DNA from: Labia minor
Taxonomy: Eukaryota; Arthropoda; Insecta; Dermaptera; Spongiphoridae
Assembly (NCBI GenBank): GCA_963082975.1
Contig: OY720348.1
Coordinates: forward strand, 76,409,719-76,473,718
Length of the DNA stretch: 64,000 nt
Direction of reading: 5' to 3'
Part shown: positions 48,944-60,655 of the stretch, piece after piece
Position numbering within the stretch: the stretch's first letter is position 1
How the letters are laid out: every line of letters starts with the position of its first letter
Position numbers and translations under genes: made by a program
Notes under the pieces: model-generated
The model's input: the letters and a program-made list of their open reading frames with translations, nothing else
The model's database searches: none
What the model was told of the DNA's origin: nothing

Positions 48944-49058
48944 ACAATGTAGCAGCATCCAAATTCATCAACTTCTTGCATTTCACTGCATCCCTGCATC
49001 TTCAATGTTAACGCTCCTTTTTGGAGCAGTCTTCTCATCAGCACCCACCTTTGAAATG
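48944..49058 (+). CDS. Isolated candidate exon with signal-peptide-like sequence
   Basis: A pyrimidine-rich acceptor (ttactttttag) and a consensus donor (gtaagt) bound 115 nt that stay open in one frame for 38 codons: CSSIQIHQLLAFHCIPASS, then MLTLLFGAVFSSAPTFEM. The ATG at 49005 starts a hydrophobic stretch that looks like a signal peptide, so this may be a first coding exon, or an internal membrane-segment exon. GC content is above that of the flanks, which favours a real exon. No family recognised; partner exons are not visible before the LINE starts at about 49.3 kb. Confidence 0.45.
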
Positions 49059-49492
49059 GTAAGTAATCCTCCATTCATTTTATGATATTCAAGATAGAAT
49101 TTATAGAAATATATTAGTTGTTTACCTATAGAATGTGTCTGTATTTCAAAACATATCAAATTCTCCCCAAAAATTATATCATGTCTTAATAAAAAAGCAA
49201 TCTTAAATTTTAAAATATTTGAATTCTTTTTTTTTTATTTCATTCTTCATAAAATAATTGAATTTTATTTTTCAAAGTAATATTTTTTTTTATTTATTTA
49301 ATAATTTATTTAATAACAAGAACAAGAGAAGGAAAAAAAAACAAACAAGAGAAGTGAGGAAAAAAAACAACAAATGAAAAATATTGACCTCGGGAACTAA
49401 CCCATTTGGTCATTACATTACATGATGCTTAAATACTTAAATACATAACAATATAAAGTATCATTAAATTATTAAATAAAATACACATTATA

Positions 49493-52400
49493 TTATATAA
49501 ATATATTAGATTTAATAATGAATTTATAAAACATTTTTTTAAACGACTCAAAATTATTTTGTAAATAAGATAGAATACAAGTAATGTTTATAGGAAATTG
49601 AATTATACTTTTAATATCAACATAAAGGGAGTCAATTGCTTTTTTATTTTTTTTATACCCCAAAAATAAATGATTTATATCTGCCACTATTTCATTATTA
49701 CAATCACAAAATGGATATTCTCTTAAATTAAATAGATAAAGTTTATGCGGGGTGGTAGCATGATTGAATCTTAATCTTAGAATTAATGTAATAATTTTCC
49801 TATAAATGTTTGTATTGTGGAACCATTGTCTTCTATATATAAATGGCATCAATGAATGAAAATGACTACACTTCGTCTTTGATGATTGATTCCAATCAAG
49901 TTGCCATTTTTTATATATTTCTTCTCTAATAAAGGGCATAATGTCCGAGACAGGGAAAGCTAAATTAAGATTATCACCAGTTAATCTCGCCTGATTAGCA
50001 TAACTATCAACGATGACATTTCCAGTGATACCGACATGACCAGGACACCAAAGAAATTGAATCCTACATTTTAATTGATACATTTTTTCCTTAATTAAAT
50101 ATATAATATAATTACAAGTTAATTTTTTAACATTTGTTTTTAGGGCTAATAGCAGGCTCTGAGAGTCAGACACAATAACTATATTATCACTGATTTGATG
50201 ATTTTCTAAAAAGGATAACACCTGTAAAAGAGTAACAGCTTCTGCACTAAAAATGGATAGATCACTGTTTAATTTAAAAAGTTTTTTTATATTTAGTTTA
50301 TCACTGTAGAATGCACAACCAACACTTTCACTATCTTTAGAACCATCGGTATAAAATATAGTATGGTTTTTATATCTGTCTGTCTATTAGATGATTGAAT
50401 TGAATATTAATGCATTTGTTATTAAATGTATTGGTAATCCATTTAGGAATAATAATCTCCGGTTCAAACAAGATTGTCTCAAATTTGTAATTATAGATCA
50501 AATGACCTTTAGATTTAAATATTTTATTAATATACTTATCGACTCTCTTGAACGAGTTTGTCACCTGGATATATTTAGTCCATTTATATGTGTGTTTATC
50601 AATTTTATTTATTAAATACTGTGAATAGAATTCATAACTAATCTATCTTTAATAGCACACTTATTTATTATGTATCTGTCAATAAGCATTGATCTCCTCA
50701 GGTAAAGAGGCATTTCGCATGATTCAACTAAAAGAGCATTTGTCGGTCTTAATTTAATAGCACCCAAGCAACATCTTAGGGCCCTGTATTGCATGCGATC
50801 CAACTTTATTAGCGTCGATTGAGGGGCATTACCGAATAGAAAGCTGCCATGATCTAGAATAGGTCTTATTAGGCTTCTATATAATAATAAAGATATATCC
50901 TGATGAGCTCCCCACCATGTCTTGGAACAATAGCGGATGATATTTAAACTCATTTCACATTTTCTTATTACTTCATTAATCTGTAATTTCCAATTTAACT
51001 TTGGATCAAAAATAACCCCTAAGAACTTTGTATTATTAACTATTTGGATATTTATATTATTGGCTGATATAGCATTTAAATTTGGAAGCTTGTATCTTCT
51101 AGAAAATATCATAGCTTTAGATTTATTTAATTCAAATTCAAGTCCGTGATCATCCAACCATTTGTTCATCGATCCAATGGAATTAATTAAATTTTCAGAA
51201 TTTTATAGAATATTTTTGGATGAAGTAAATATACATATATCACACACATCAGCAAATTGTAATATCTTCGTATGAGGATCTATAACTTTGCTAATGTTTG
51301 ACATAAACAAATTGAATAGTAATGGGGAAAGAACTGACCCTTGGGCTAAACCTTTATATAATAATCGTGGACCAAATAATTTATTGTTAAATTTTATGTA
51401 GATTGTTCTAGAATAATTTAAATTAATAATACAATTAATCATTTGACTAGGGATATTAATAGATTTTAATTTTACACTGAGAGTTTCTAATAGGACATTA
51501 TCATAAGCCGATTTTATATCTAGGAAGATACTTGTGAGATATTCTTGGTTGGCAAAAGCATTATATATTTCATTGGACAATATTATTAAGTTATCCATAG
51601 TGCTTCTTTTAGTCCTGAATCCATACTGTTCCTCACCAAAAATATTATTTGATTCACACCACCATTCTAAACGATTTTTAATTAAAATTTCAAATATTTT
51701 AACCATTATTGACGATAGAGCTATCGGTCTATAAGAACTTGCTAATTGGGGATCTTTGTTTTGTTTGTGGATTGGAATTATCAATTGAGAATTCCAAGAT
51801 TCAGGAAACAAATTAAAATGGAAAAACTTATTATATAATTTCAATAGATGAATTTTAGCGGATTTCGGTAGATGTTTTATCATTGAGTAACTAACTTGAT
51901 CGATACCAGTATCATTATCCTTTTTAGAATCAATTGCAATTTGGAATTCCTTAAGCGAAAATGGATTGGTCAACCAATTTGAATCCATTCCCACAGGGTC
52001 AGAAAAAAAAGACAGTTTATTCGGAACAAATGGTGGAGCTATCAGTTGAGAGAAATTTTCTATAGTTTCATCATCCAAATTAGATTTCTGATTAGGAAAG
52101 GCCACATTCTTTAAAATTTTTACTTTATTCCAAATCGTTTCTATTGGAGTGTCTTTACGAAGCGAAGAGCAAAATTTTTTCCAATGTGTCCTTTTTTTTT
52201 CTTTTAAAATTCTTTTGGTTTTTGCATCAAACATTTTGTACGACATAAAGTTTTCAAGTTTTTTTAAATTTAGCTTTCCTTTCTTTAATTATGCTGGTAG
52301 ACTCTTTATCCCACCAGGGGGGGGGGGGCTCTTAAAAATTGATGTTTTATTAATCTTAGATTTTGTATTACAAGCCAAATTAGCTGTCCATTTAATTGAA

Positions 52401-53256
52401 TTTACAAAATTTTCATATGCTTTAATGGGATATTCACTATCCGTATGAACATGTATATTAGTATTTTGTTCCAACAAATGATGATACAAATTCCAATCGA
52501 TATTGTTCAAGTTCAAGTAACATTTATTTACTTGTTCTTTTATCCAGGGACCGTTTGACCTTATACATAATTCCATATTAATGATAAAATGGTCCGAACC
52601 TAGGGATTCATCTGAAACGTCCCATTGGATGAAAGGAGCAATTTCAGGAGTGGTAATAGTAAAATCAATTGGGTAGGAGTTACGATCTAGTCTTGGAACT
52701 GTGGTCTTTTTCCCATTGTTTAGTATGACTAAACCTTCATCATTTATATGATCATTTAACATTTCGCCTGCACGGTCCTGGAAGTCCGAGCCCCACGAAG
52801 CGAAGGGAGCATTGAAATCTCCTCCGATAATAATAGGATCATTTATTTGTTTTAGCATATTCTTCCAATTATTGTATTCAATAACTGTAGCAGGAGGAAC
52901 ATAAATGGATAGGAGAGCAATTTTGAGTGTCTTGGATATAGATACCTGTACTCCACATATTTCAAAGTTCAGAGAATTTTTATTTCGATGTAATTCTTTA
53001 AATTTGTGAAAGACTTTTTAATTAGAATACAAACTCCGCCTTTAGAGTCAGAGCGGTCACTTCTGATAATATTATAATTCTTAAATTTGTAGGTAAAGGT
53101 TGGTCTAAACCAAGTCTCTGAGATTAATATAATATCAGTTGTGTTAGAATTGATTTCATATTCAAATAATTCTTTTTTGCCATGTAGTGATCTAGCGTTC
53201 CACTGTTTAATAGATATACTTTGAAAATCATCAAATTGATTAGCATTACTCGCCAT
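49493..53256 (-). pseudogene. I-like LINE ORF2: endonuclease, RT, RNase H
   Basis: It starts at ATG 53254-53256 (MASNANQFDDFQSISIKQWN). Endonuclease: ARSLHGKKELFEYE, ISETWF, IIGGDFNAPFASWGS and LGSDHFIINME. RT (about 52246-50612): SSYRPIALSSIMVKIFE, YGFRTKRSTMDNL, DIKSAYDNV, QGSVLSPLLFNLFM, then FADVCDICIF where FADDICIF is expected, and KFLGVIFDPKLNW. RNase H (about 50360-49950): YTDGSKDSES, FSAEAVTLL, VSDSQSLLLAL, WCPGHVGITGN. A CDCN...H motif near the C-terminus resembles the zinc-binding tail of I elements. The RT active-site Asp pair is split by two extra codons (gtgtgt), and there are several frameshifts, so it is inactive. Confidence 0.88.
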
Positions 53257-53390
53257 TAATATATTTGTTAAAATAAAAATTCTATATTATATAATATATG
53301 TATATTTTCTTAATTCTTAAAATTATCATTCATTTATAGTATAAACTATTTAAATGGAAGATTTTTATCTTTTTTTTTCTTTTAATCAGA

Positions 53391-54543
53391 TTAATAAAAG
53401 ATTGATATATCCTTTAGATTTTTTTTAATAATAATAATTGGATTATAACTTAAATTCTCTCTTTGGGAACCACTGTTTTCAAACAGGCTCTCCTCTGAGA
53501 TTTCCATATCATTATTGGTATTATTATTTTTAATGTCCTTATTATAGTTAGGTTGAAGAGGAGATGTACAAGAATCAAATTGAGAATTAGGTAGAACGAA
53601 ATGGGGAGTAGGTGTAGATTGAAATAGGTTTTTCCTTTCTCTGTTTAATAATTTTAAAATGTTTTCTTTGATTTTCACCATTATTTATAAGGGTTGGTTT
53701 AGGTCTTTTAGACTTGTTTAAACTAAAATTATTTTTGTTAATTTGAGGAAAGTTAATATCGTCAAATAGAATTGGTTTAGTTGGAATATATGAGGCTGCA
53801 TCCAAAAAAGGTTTCTATGCAACAGCAACCGATGCCTCCCTGTAAGAGTAACACCTCATGGTCATTAATTCTTTTATTTTTTTTTTTGTTTATTAAATTC
53901 AGGACACTTTTTATGATCATCACTAAAATGAGAATCTTTACAGTTGACACACTTAGGTGAATCTTTCATCTTACATTCCGTAATGAGATGATCTTTAGCT
54001 TCGCCACAAGCTGGACATCTCCCTTTTTTATCTTATCATTCTTTCAGCCTTGATAATTTTATATGGTGATGTACAAAAATCAGGTGACAAAAGATCGTTA
54101 GTATCTAATTCTCTTGGGAATTGTTTTATAATACCTATTTTTTTGGTGGTTAGAAACAGTGGTATATAGGCAATATAATTATATTTAGTAAGTAAAGATT
54201 CCTTGATGAAATTGTTTGCCGCTGAGGCTGAATGAAATTCGATTCGAATTTTGAATTTATTAATTTTTTTATTGCCTATTATTTGTTTGTTATAATCATT
54301 CATTTTTATAAAAATAAATTTACCAAATAGCATTGGATGAATATTTTTTTGGATATTGTTGAATTCGATGTCATTTTTATTATCGGTAGTTTCGTGTATT
54401 AATATTTCAACTCCCTTATCGTCAATAACGTAGTTGGATTTGACTTGTTCGATATGGACCACTGTCCTCCATTCGATATTCATTCTTAATTGGAATAGAA
54501 TATGCCCCTGAGGGGGGGGGGGGGACCTCCCAGGGAACTGCAT
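53391..54543 (-). pseudogene. I-like LINE ORF1 with zinc knuckles
   Basis: It begins near 54543 (MQFPGRSPPPPQGHI...) with a basic, RNA-binding-like region (FKIRIEFHSASAANNFIKES). Then, in another frame at about 53890-54025, come two Cys-His knuckles: CPACGEAKDHLITEC and CVNCKDSHFSDDHKKC. A low-complexity, Asn/Lys-rich C-terminal part follows (to about 53391). A G-tract near the start has shifted the frame. ORF1 proteins of this type coat the LINE RNA. Confidence 0.8.
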
Positions 54544-54939
54544 TATGTAGGCGAAATATATCCAGTAAAGATTTATAAAATTACCTTTTTAAGAAAAAAA
54601 TAAAAGATAATATAAAAATAATAATAAAAAATAATAGCTTATCTGCTTTTAGGAAAGATGGTCCGTCCTGACCAACTCAAAATAAATGAATTCAGTGTAA
54701 TTTTTATAATATACTAGCTGCTCAGAGCGCCTTCGGCGCTCTTCACACCTAGACGGGGACTCCGCCCCCTGTACCCCCGAGTTGTACATAGTATTTGGTG
54801 GTTGAAAGTATTAAAAGGTTTTCATCCATTTTGTTTCAATCAGTATATTACATAAAACATTCATTTCTTTTTGTGTTCTTATTTAAAAAATATATTTTAA
54901 TTTAATCACTATATTAATTATATATATTATTATTGTATA

Positions 54940-55730
54940 TGTTATATCTATCTACCTATGTGGCTCAAAGATACTCTAAAGTTCTTAGCCGCAACAACCA
55001 CATTTCTCCAAGTGTCCCTATCCTGAGCCCTTATTCCATCTCTCTTACGTCCCTTCCTACGCGTCATTGGTTTTCCAAGCGGACGTTTTCCAATCGGTCT
55101 TCCCACCAATATCTTTTTCCTCTCCCATTCTTGCCACGTGCCCTGCCTATCGCAGCTTTTCCCTTTTATAACCCTAACTATTTCTGAAGATGCAGAGAGG
55201 CCATGCAATTTCTTGTTATACAGTCTCCCTCATACCCGGTGACCTCATCTTTCTTTGGCCAATAAATGCAGGGAAGAATCCTATTCTCAAATACTCTGAA
55301 TCTACTCTCATCTCCAAGGGTCATAGACCATGTCTCCCACCCATATAATGCAACAGGCAAAATAATCTTTTTATATATTCCCTTTGATAATAATTTTGAA
55401 GAGATAAGCCTCTTTATTGCAGATAACTGGCGTTTCCCGATTGCAACCCCGATTTAAATTCTTCTCAAATATTATTATCCTTCGTGATTACATTCAATTT
55501 TTCTACATATTCAAATTCTACATTTTGTATCTTAAGATTTTGTATGTTAATACTCTTCCTCTTTGTTACTAAATATTTTTTCTTATCACTATTAATTTCA
55601 AACCTCCATTAAATTTTCCTCGCTATCTGTAATTGCAATTGCCGAATCTCCTATTATATTTAAGTCGTCTGAGTAACCTAATATTTTACAATTGATTTCC
55701 GCATCTTATTCTTTCTTTACTACCTTCAAG
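54940..55730 (-). pseudogene. RTE-like LINE remnant in repeat E copy 2
   Basis: Minus strand: GYSDDLNIIGDSA (RT YADD-type motif), then WSMTLGDESRFRVFENRILP, CIYWPKKDEVTGYEGDCITR, then IVRVIKGKSCDRQGTW, ILVGRPIGKRPLGKPMTRRK, and AQDRDTWRNVVVAAKNFRVS. This is the characteristic end of RTE-type ORF2 (...ENRILR.I.GPK.DE..G, LVGRP.GKRPLGRP..RW, AQDRD.WR.LV.AA.N.RV). Two or three frame changes. It helps identify the decayed sister copy at 33330-34140. Confidence 0.82.
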
Positions 55731-56612
55731 AGAAATTTGAAGATTGAAAATTTGAAAAAGTTTATCCGGATCTATTGAGTTATGCGTATGTTTTACTAAA
55801 GTCTACAAATAATTAGTGAACAGAAATATTGAATTCGCGGTTTAGTTCCTAATATCTGTCATAATGAAAATATCTTAATTAATGTTGGTCGATTTGGCCT
55901 GAACCCGCAATGATATCTCCTAATATTTCCTCCGCCTATAGTTTATAAGTATTGTATATGTTATTATAGTGAAATAAAGTATAATATTTCTTGATCATTA
56001 CATTTTGATATTTTATTTTCATTGCTAGATTATTATTGAATATTTTTAATTATAATGAAACTTGGGAAAATGCAAAAATAGAGACTTGAGACAATTTATA
56101 AAAATTAACGGTATAAAACTATAGATAAATTACCAATATATACATTCATTAATAGTATTAATTTAAATTAATTGATTTATTTGTTTTTTTATTATTAAGT
56201 TCATTTATTAATTTTTTTAGATCATAGTTATTTTCCTCCCTTAAAATAAACTTATCTAATTCTGTGGTGCTAGGGGATTTGAAAATTATTCGTCGCAATA
56301 TGAAGATTTCGCTTACAGTTTCTGTCATGTCCGACCTCCATCCAACAGTTATTTTCTGTCAAGTTTTTTGCTTCTCTTAATCATGTGATCTATATATTTA
56401 ATTTTTTTTGATTCATTATAATAAAATTTAAACAAATAAAAATTTTTACTTTGTTAATTTAATTAAATTTCAATATAAACTGATTGTGAGTGATACGCTT
56501 ATCCAATACTCTGAATAATTTGTGTACAAAAATATTGAATGTTCTTAGCGAGATTTGATATAATGTTGTACGATTTGTCCTAAATCTGAATTAGAAGAAA
56601 ATTATAAATTGC

Positions 56613-57003
56613 CTCCTTTTCCAGCTCAATTCATTTACCCACCCATGTTGCATATGGCATCTAAATTTCTTAAAACTCCGTTTTTTTAAATTTAAAATAG
56701 AAGGAGAGAAAGAGTTTTAAATTATATTCGAATAGTCTATATATTCTATATATCAGTATTTTTTTCTGAATTTAATACCAAGTTGATTTTCAAAATTTTC
56801 CATTCTTAATGCATATGATCGATTACATGTGTTAAAATTTAAAAAAATTCAAATACTCTAATTTTTATATTTATATACAATTTAATATTATTTTTTATTA
56901 ATATCATATCAAAAAAAAGAGAATTTATTAAAATTAAAAATAAAAAAAGAAGCCTATTAATAAAAAATTGAATGGTGATTTAAATATTTTATTAAATTAA
57001 TTA
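56613..57003 (-). repeat. Family C fragment inserted in repeat E copy 2
   Basis: The block from CTCCTTTTCCAGCTCAATTC to TAATTAAAATGAGACC has no counterpart in repeat E copy 1, where ATAAATTGCATTAAAATGAG is continuous. Its middle (AGTATTTTTTTCTGAATTTA, CCAAGTTGATTTTCAAAATT) is the reverse complement of about 46030-46260 in the family C element. Confidence 0.75.
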
Positions 57004-57159
57004 AAATGAGACCTTTTAGAATAAATTATTTAATTGAAATGATATTTAAATATAAGAATTTAAAAAAATATTATATTCTTTGTTTGGCAATTGTTATTTA
57101 ATTATGTGCAACATGATTCGACTTGCACAGAGCATCGTTATTTTTTATTAATATCACAT

Positions 57160-57614
57160 TATAACGGGGATTTTAGGTTATAAATAAAAGATCGGGGTTC
57201 TCGAGTGAAAAATCTTTATTTTTATCCAAGTAATACAAAGGATGGACTAGTTTAGGGGGAAGGGGGCACAGGTTAGTTCCAATCGATGGATGCAGTAACC
57301 TGCGAGGGATAATCCAGGTTAGTTCCAATGGGATGGATGCAGTAACCTGGGTGGGCAGGAGAGGCTGGTGATACCTTCTAGGTCTCCTGTCGCTCTCTCT
57401 TTTTGTGTTTCGGGCGAGCCCTTATATAGAGGTAGTTTGTGGAGGGGCGCCGGCCGGGTGGTGAGGCGAGGTGCGCGCGCAGTTTGGCGGAGCGGACCGG
57501 GCGCGCGCAGCTGGGCGGAGCTGATCGGGCGCGCGAGACAGTGGAGGGGCGAGCGAGACCACTAGCGCTCCGGAGAGCCTATTAGCGGGGCGCTTCGGAA
57601 TTATTTTCGCTACA
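57160..57614 (-). repeat. LTR (3' LTR in element orientation)
   Basis: 455 bp, strikingly GC-rich against the AT-rich genome (CGCGCGCAGCTGGGCGGAGC in the middle). Its pair is at 58599-59053. Confidence 0.9.
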
Positions 57615-58101
57615 ATCTCCCCCTCAGGATCATGAAATCGTCCCGATCATGATCATGTATGGGTGACTGTCTGTTTCCTAGGGCGTCCTCGTCGTCGAAG
57701 GGGTTGGACCGGCGCTTCCTCAGCGGGCGTTGTTGACTGGAAGGGTCTCAGTTGCGATGAGTGGTAGACCCCCTATTGGTTCGGTGGGAAGTAATAGACG
57801 GCTGGCGTACTCGATGCACCGTTCTTCTGCTCCCTCCCCCTGGAGGAGAGCTGCACCTAGAGCGTAGGCACTAACATCGGTACGTTGTCGATGCGGTGAC
57901 ACCGGGTGCTCGTGGTCGTGGCGATGATGACATCCAGGACAGTGGCGGCGGCCGCAGCACGTGTTGTCGCGCAGGAGACGATGGCGCGGATGGAAGTGAC
58001 GGCAGTGATGGCCAACATGTACGGCCTAGGTGGTGTTGACGACCCGTATGATGGCGATTATGTCCGAGGCGACTGCGATGACGGCGACGACCTCGGCGGC
58101 A

Positions 58102-58246
58102 GCCGTAGCGATGCAGGACCGGAGGCAGCCGTGGCGATGCAGGACCGGGGGCAGCCGTGGCGATGCTGGACCGGAGACAGCCGTGACGATGCAGGACCGG
58201 AGGCAGCCGTGGCGATGCAGGACCGGGGGCAGCCGTGGCGATGCAG
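58102..58246. repeat. 26-bp minisatellite inside the LTR fossil
   Basis: The unit GCCGTGGCGATGCAGGACCG plus GAGGCA repeats about 5.6 times with scattered substitutions. The long open frames seen on both strands here (for example 57906-58442) are products of this repeat and the GC-rich composition, not genes. Confidence 0.9.
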
Positions 58247-58536
58247 GTCCCTGATCTCGAGTGCGGCAAGCTGGACTTTCCTGAGGGGCTGGAACAGTCC
58301 AGGCGTGTATTCTGGCGAGAAGGGGGCGTCGACGGCATACCCAGCGTCACGCCACAGGAAATCGAGGTGCTCATCTGTGGGGGCTCGGTGTGGCGATGGT
58401 CCGTACGCGTTATCTTGGGTTTTAACCTTGGGCTTCTTCTAGGTAGAATTGTGACGGGTTCTTCTTTTCGAACACGCACTCACCGGAAATCTTCGGGGGG
58501 AAACGAGACCGGAAATCTTCGGGGGAAACGGAAGAA

Positions 58537-58569
<33 letters not shown>

Positions 58570-58598
58570 TCACTCGAGCCTCTAGTTGGGCGCCAATT

Positions 58599-59053
58599 TA
58601 TAACGGGGATTTTAGGTTATAAATGAAAGATCGGGGTTCTCGAGTGAAAAATCTTTATTTCTATCCAAGTAATACAAAGGATGGACTAGTTTAGGGGGAA
58701 GGGGGCACAGGTTAGTTCCAATCGATGGATGCAGTAACCTGCGAGGGATAATCCAGGTTAGTTCCAATGGGATGGATGCAGTAACCTGGGTGGGCAGGAG
58801 AGGCTGGTGATACCTTCTAGGTCTCCTGTCGCTCTCGCTTTTTGTGTTTCGGGCGAGCCCTTATATAGAGGTAGTTTGTGGAGGGGCGCCGGCCGGGTGG
58901 TGAGGCGAGGTGCGCGCGCAGTTTGGCGGAGCGGACCGGGCGCGCGCAGCTGGGCGGAGCTGATCGGGCGCGCGAGACAGTGGAGGGGCGAGCGAGACCA
59001 CTAGCGCTCCGGAGAGCCTATTAGCGGGGCGCTTCGGAATTATTTTCGCTACA
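58599..59053 (-). repeat. LTR (5' LTR in element orientation)
   Basis: 455 bp, more than 99 percent the same as 57160-57614. It abuts the primer-binding-like site on its left. Confidence 0.9.
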
Positions 59054-59178
59054 ACATAATAAAAATGAATCTTTTAAACATAATAAATAAAAAAGACATT
59101 TTAATAAATTTAAAAAATATACCCAATTTAAAAATGTCAAAAATTTAAAACAACTTTATATCATCATATTTTAATTTT

Positions 59179-59215
<37 letters not shown>

Positions 59216-60340
59216 ATTAATAATAGAGTAATTAAATTAAAATAAAAAACAAAGATAATATAATTCAGTCATTTTAATTCAGGTTAAATAATATTTTTTT
59301 TTATTACTCAATGATAAAATTTATATATTATTATATATATATATTATAGAAAAGAAGAAATATTCAATTAAATAAAAAATAATTTAAGATAAAAATATGA
59401 TCTAATAAATATTTTAATTAAATTGAGAACTTTTAGAATAAATTATTTAATTGAATTGATATTTGTATATTAGAATTTAAAATAAAAAGGGAAATATTAT
59501 AATAATTCTTCGATTGGGAATCTCTATGATAATTCATTGTTTGAAATGATTCCGCTAGGCCGACAGTGAGCCGCGAGCTGCTCTTGAATGAACAACACGG
59601 AGAATTATATAAACTTTAAAAAATTAATTTCTGCGGTTATTGATAAGATATTAATAAAATTTATAGCCTATGTTACTCTAGAGGTATATAAGAATATTGT
59701 GATGTAATTTCAAAGAAATCGGTTCAGCCAATTCTGAGTCTATAAAATAGTAATTTTCCGGACAGACAGACAGACAGACAGACAGACGTGAAAAATTCTA
59801 AAGTCACTTTTGGATTCTAGAGGTCATGAAACGCGAAGATATGCAAAAATTTTTAAATTCTGAGCAATGTGCAGACAAAAACCTTTTTTTATATATATAG
59901 ATATATATTTTTAATTATATCTAAAAACATATATCTATTATACACTTTTTAAAATAGCTTCGACTCTGAACTCGGAGATTATCCTATACGATGTGCACAG
60001 TATGAAGGTTCAAGTTAAACTGCAAAGTAATATTAAAATACATAAAATATCCAGATAAATATTATACATTCTTTATTCTTACTTTAATCTATCATGGATT
60101 TAATAAAAAATATTTTTCTATAAATTATTTTTTTTTTAATTTGTAGAAAGCAGAATAGAATAGAATCGAATAAAAAAAAATAAAATATTTTCTGCATGTT
60201 TCGTTTAGGTTAACATTATTTTCTGACTTTTTAGTGCATTTATTAATTTATTTGAATAAAACACTTTTAAATAATTTATTAATCCTATGTATAGAATTGG
60301 AAAATCGAATTGAAAATGAATTTTTATTTATAACATAGAT

Positions 60341-60647
60341 CAGAGGTTCTTAAACTGGTCCGCAAAGCCATCGTTCAGGTGCACGAGAAAATGATGAGTC
60401 AGTTCAAACTTTATTTAATAGAAAAGGAGCGATGGCATGGCTTTGTGAGGAAACAGACATCAAATACCCAAATTCAACGAAATGTGCAAGAAAACTATTG
60501 CTACCGTTTCCATCTTCATATTTAGCTGAATTTTCTTTCTTCAATATTATAATTTCTAATAAAATGTGTTCTACAATAGGCAAAATAATCGTTATTCAAA
60601 TTTTTTCAAGTAGAGGTTCGCGGAGTACATAAGTTTAAGAACCTCTG
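60341..60647 (+). mobile_element. hAT MITE keeping a transposase scrap
   Basis: The ends CAGAGGTTCTTAAACT and AGTTTAAGAACCTCTG are exact inverses. The flanks ACATAGAT (60333-60340) and TCATAGAT (60648-60655) match at 7 of 8. The interior frame at 60432-60632 reads YPNSTKCARKLLLPFPSSYL, then AEFSFFNIIISNKMC. This is the dimerisation region of Charlie/ZBED-type hAT transposases (YP.LS..AL..LLPF.STYLCE.GFS....IK.K.R). So this MITE is a deletion derivative of a coding hAT. Confidence 0.88.
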
Positions 60648-60655
60648 TCATAGAT

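Larger units (their letters stand above)
49300..54712 (-). mobile_element. I-like LINE (EN + RT + RNase H), nearly full length, dead
   Basis: About 5.4 kb on the minus strand, with ORF1 (zinc knuckles) and ORF2 (endonuclease, reverse transcriptase, RNase H). The presence of RNase H places it in the I group (I, Nimb, Loa, R1 relatives). The frame changes about six or seven times and G-tracts at about 52317-52327 and 54513-54524 have slipped. The 3' end is an A-rich tail (seen as T-rich around 49210-49300). The 5' end abuts repeat E at 54713. No clear target duplication was found. Confidence 0.88.
57160..59053 (-). mobile_element. Short GC-rich LTR element (Ty3/gypsy-derived fossil), young
   Basis: Two 455-bp LTRs (57160-57614 and 58599-59053) differ at only about three positions. 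The 4-bp duplication ACAT flanks it (57156-57159 and 59054-59057), and the empty site is preserved in repeat E copy 1 (near 35155). Read on the minus strand the LTR runs TGTAGCG...CGTTATA, followed by a primer-binding-like TTGGCGCCCAACTAG, and a purine tract TGAGGGGGAGA precedes the far LTR. The 1-kb interior holds only a scrap of Pol RNase H coding DNA (57720-57902) and a minisatellite. It is broken and non-coding as a whole, much reduced against a full element. Confidence 0.9.
54713..59902. repeat. Dispersed repeat family E, copy 2, with two insertions
   Basis: Same start (ACTAGCTGCTCAGAGCGCCT) and end (TTTTATATATATAGAT) as 33118-35995 and very similar throughout. Compared with that copy it holds two extra blocks: 56613-57003, a family C fragment, and 57160-59053, an LTR fossil. 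Without them the two copies are the same length to within small indels. Confidence 0.88.

Noticed and set aside
57906-58585. Long open frames on both strands (up to about 200 codons)
   Set aside because: They lie in a GC-rich minisatellite inside the LTR fossil; overlapping frames on both strands reflect composition, not coding.
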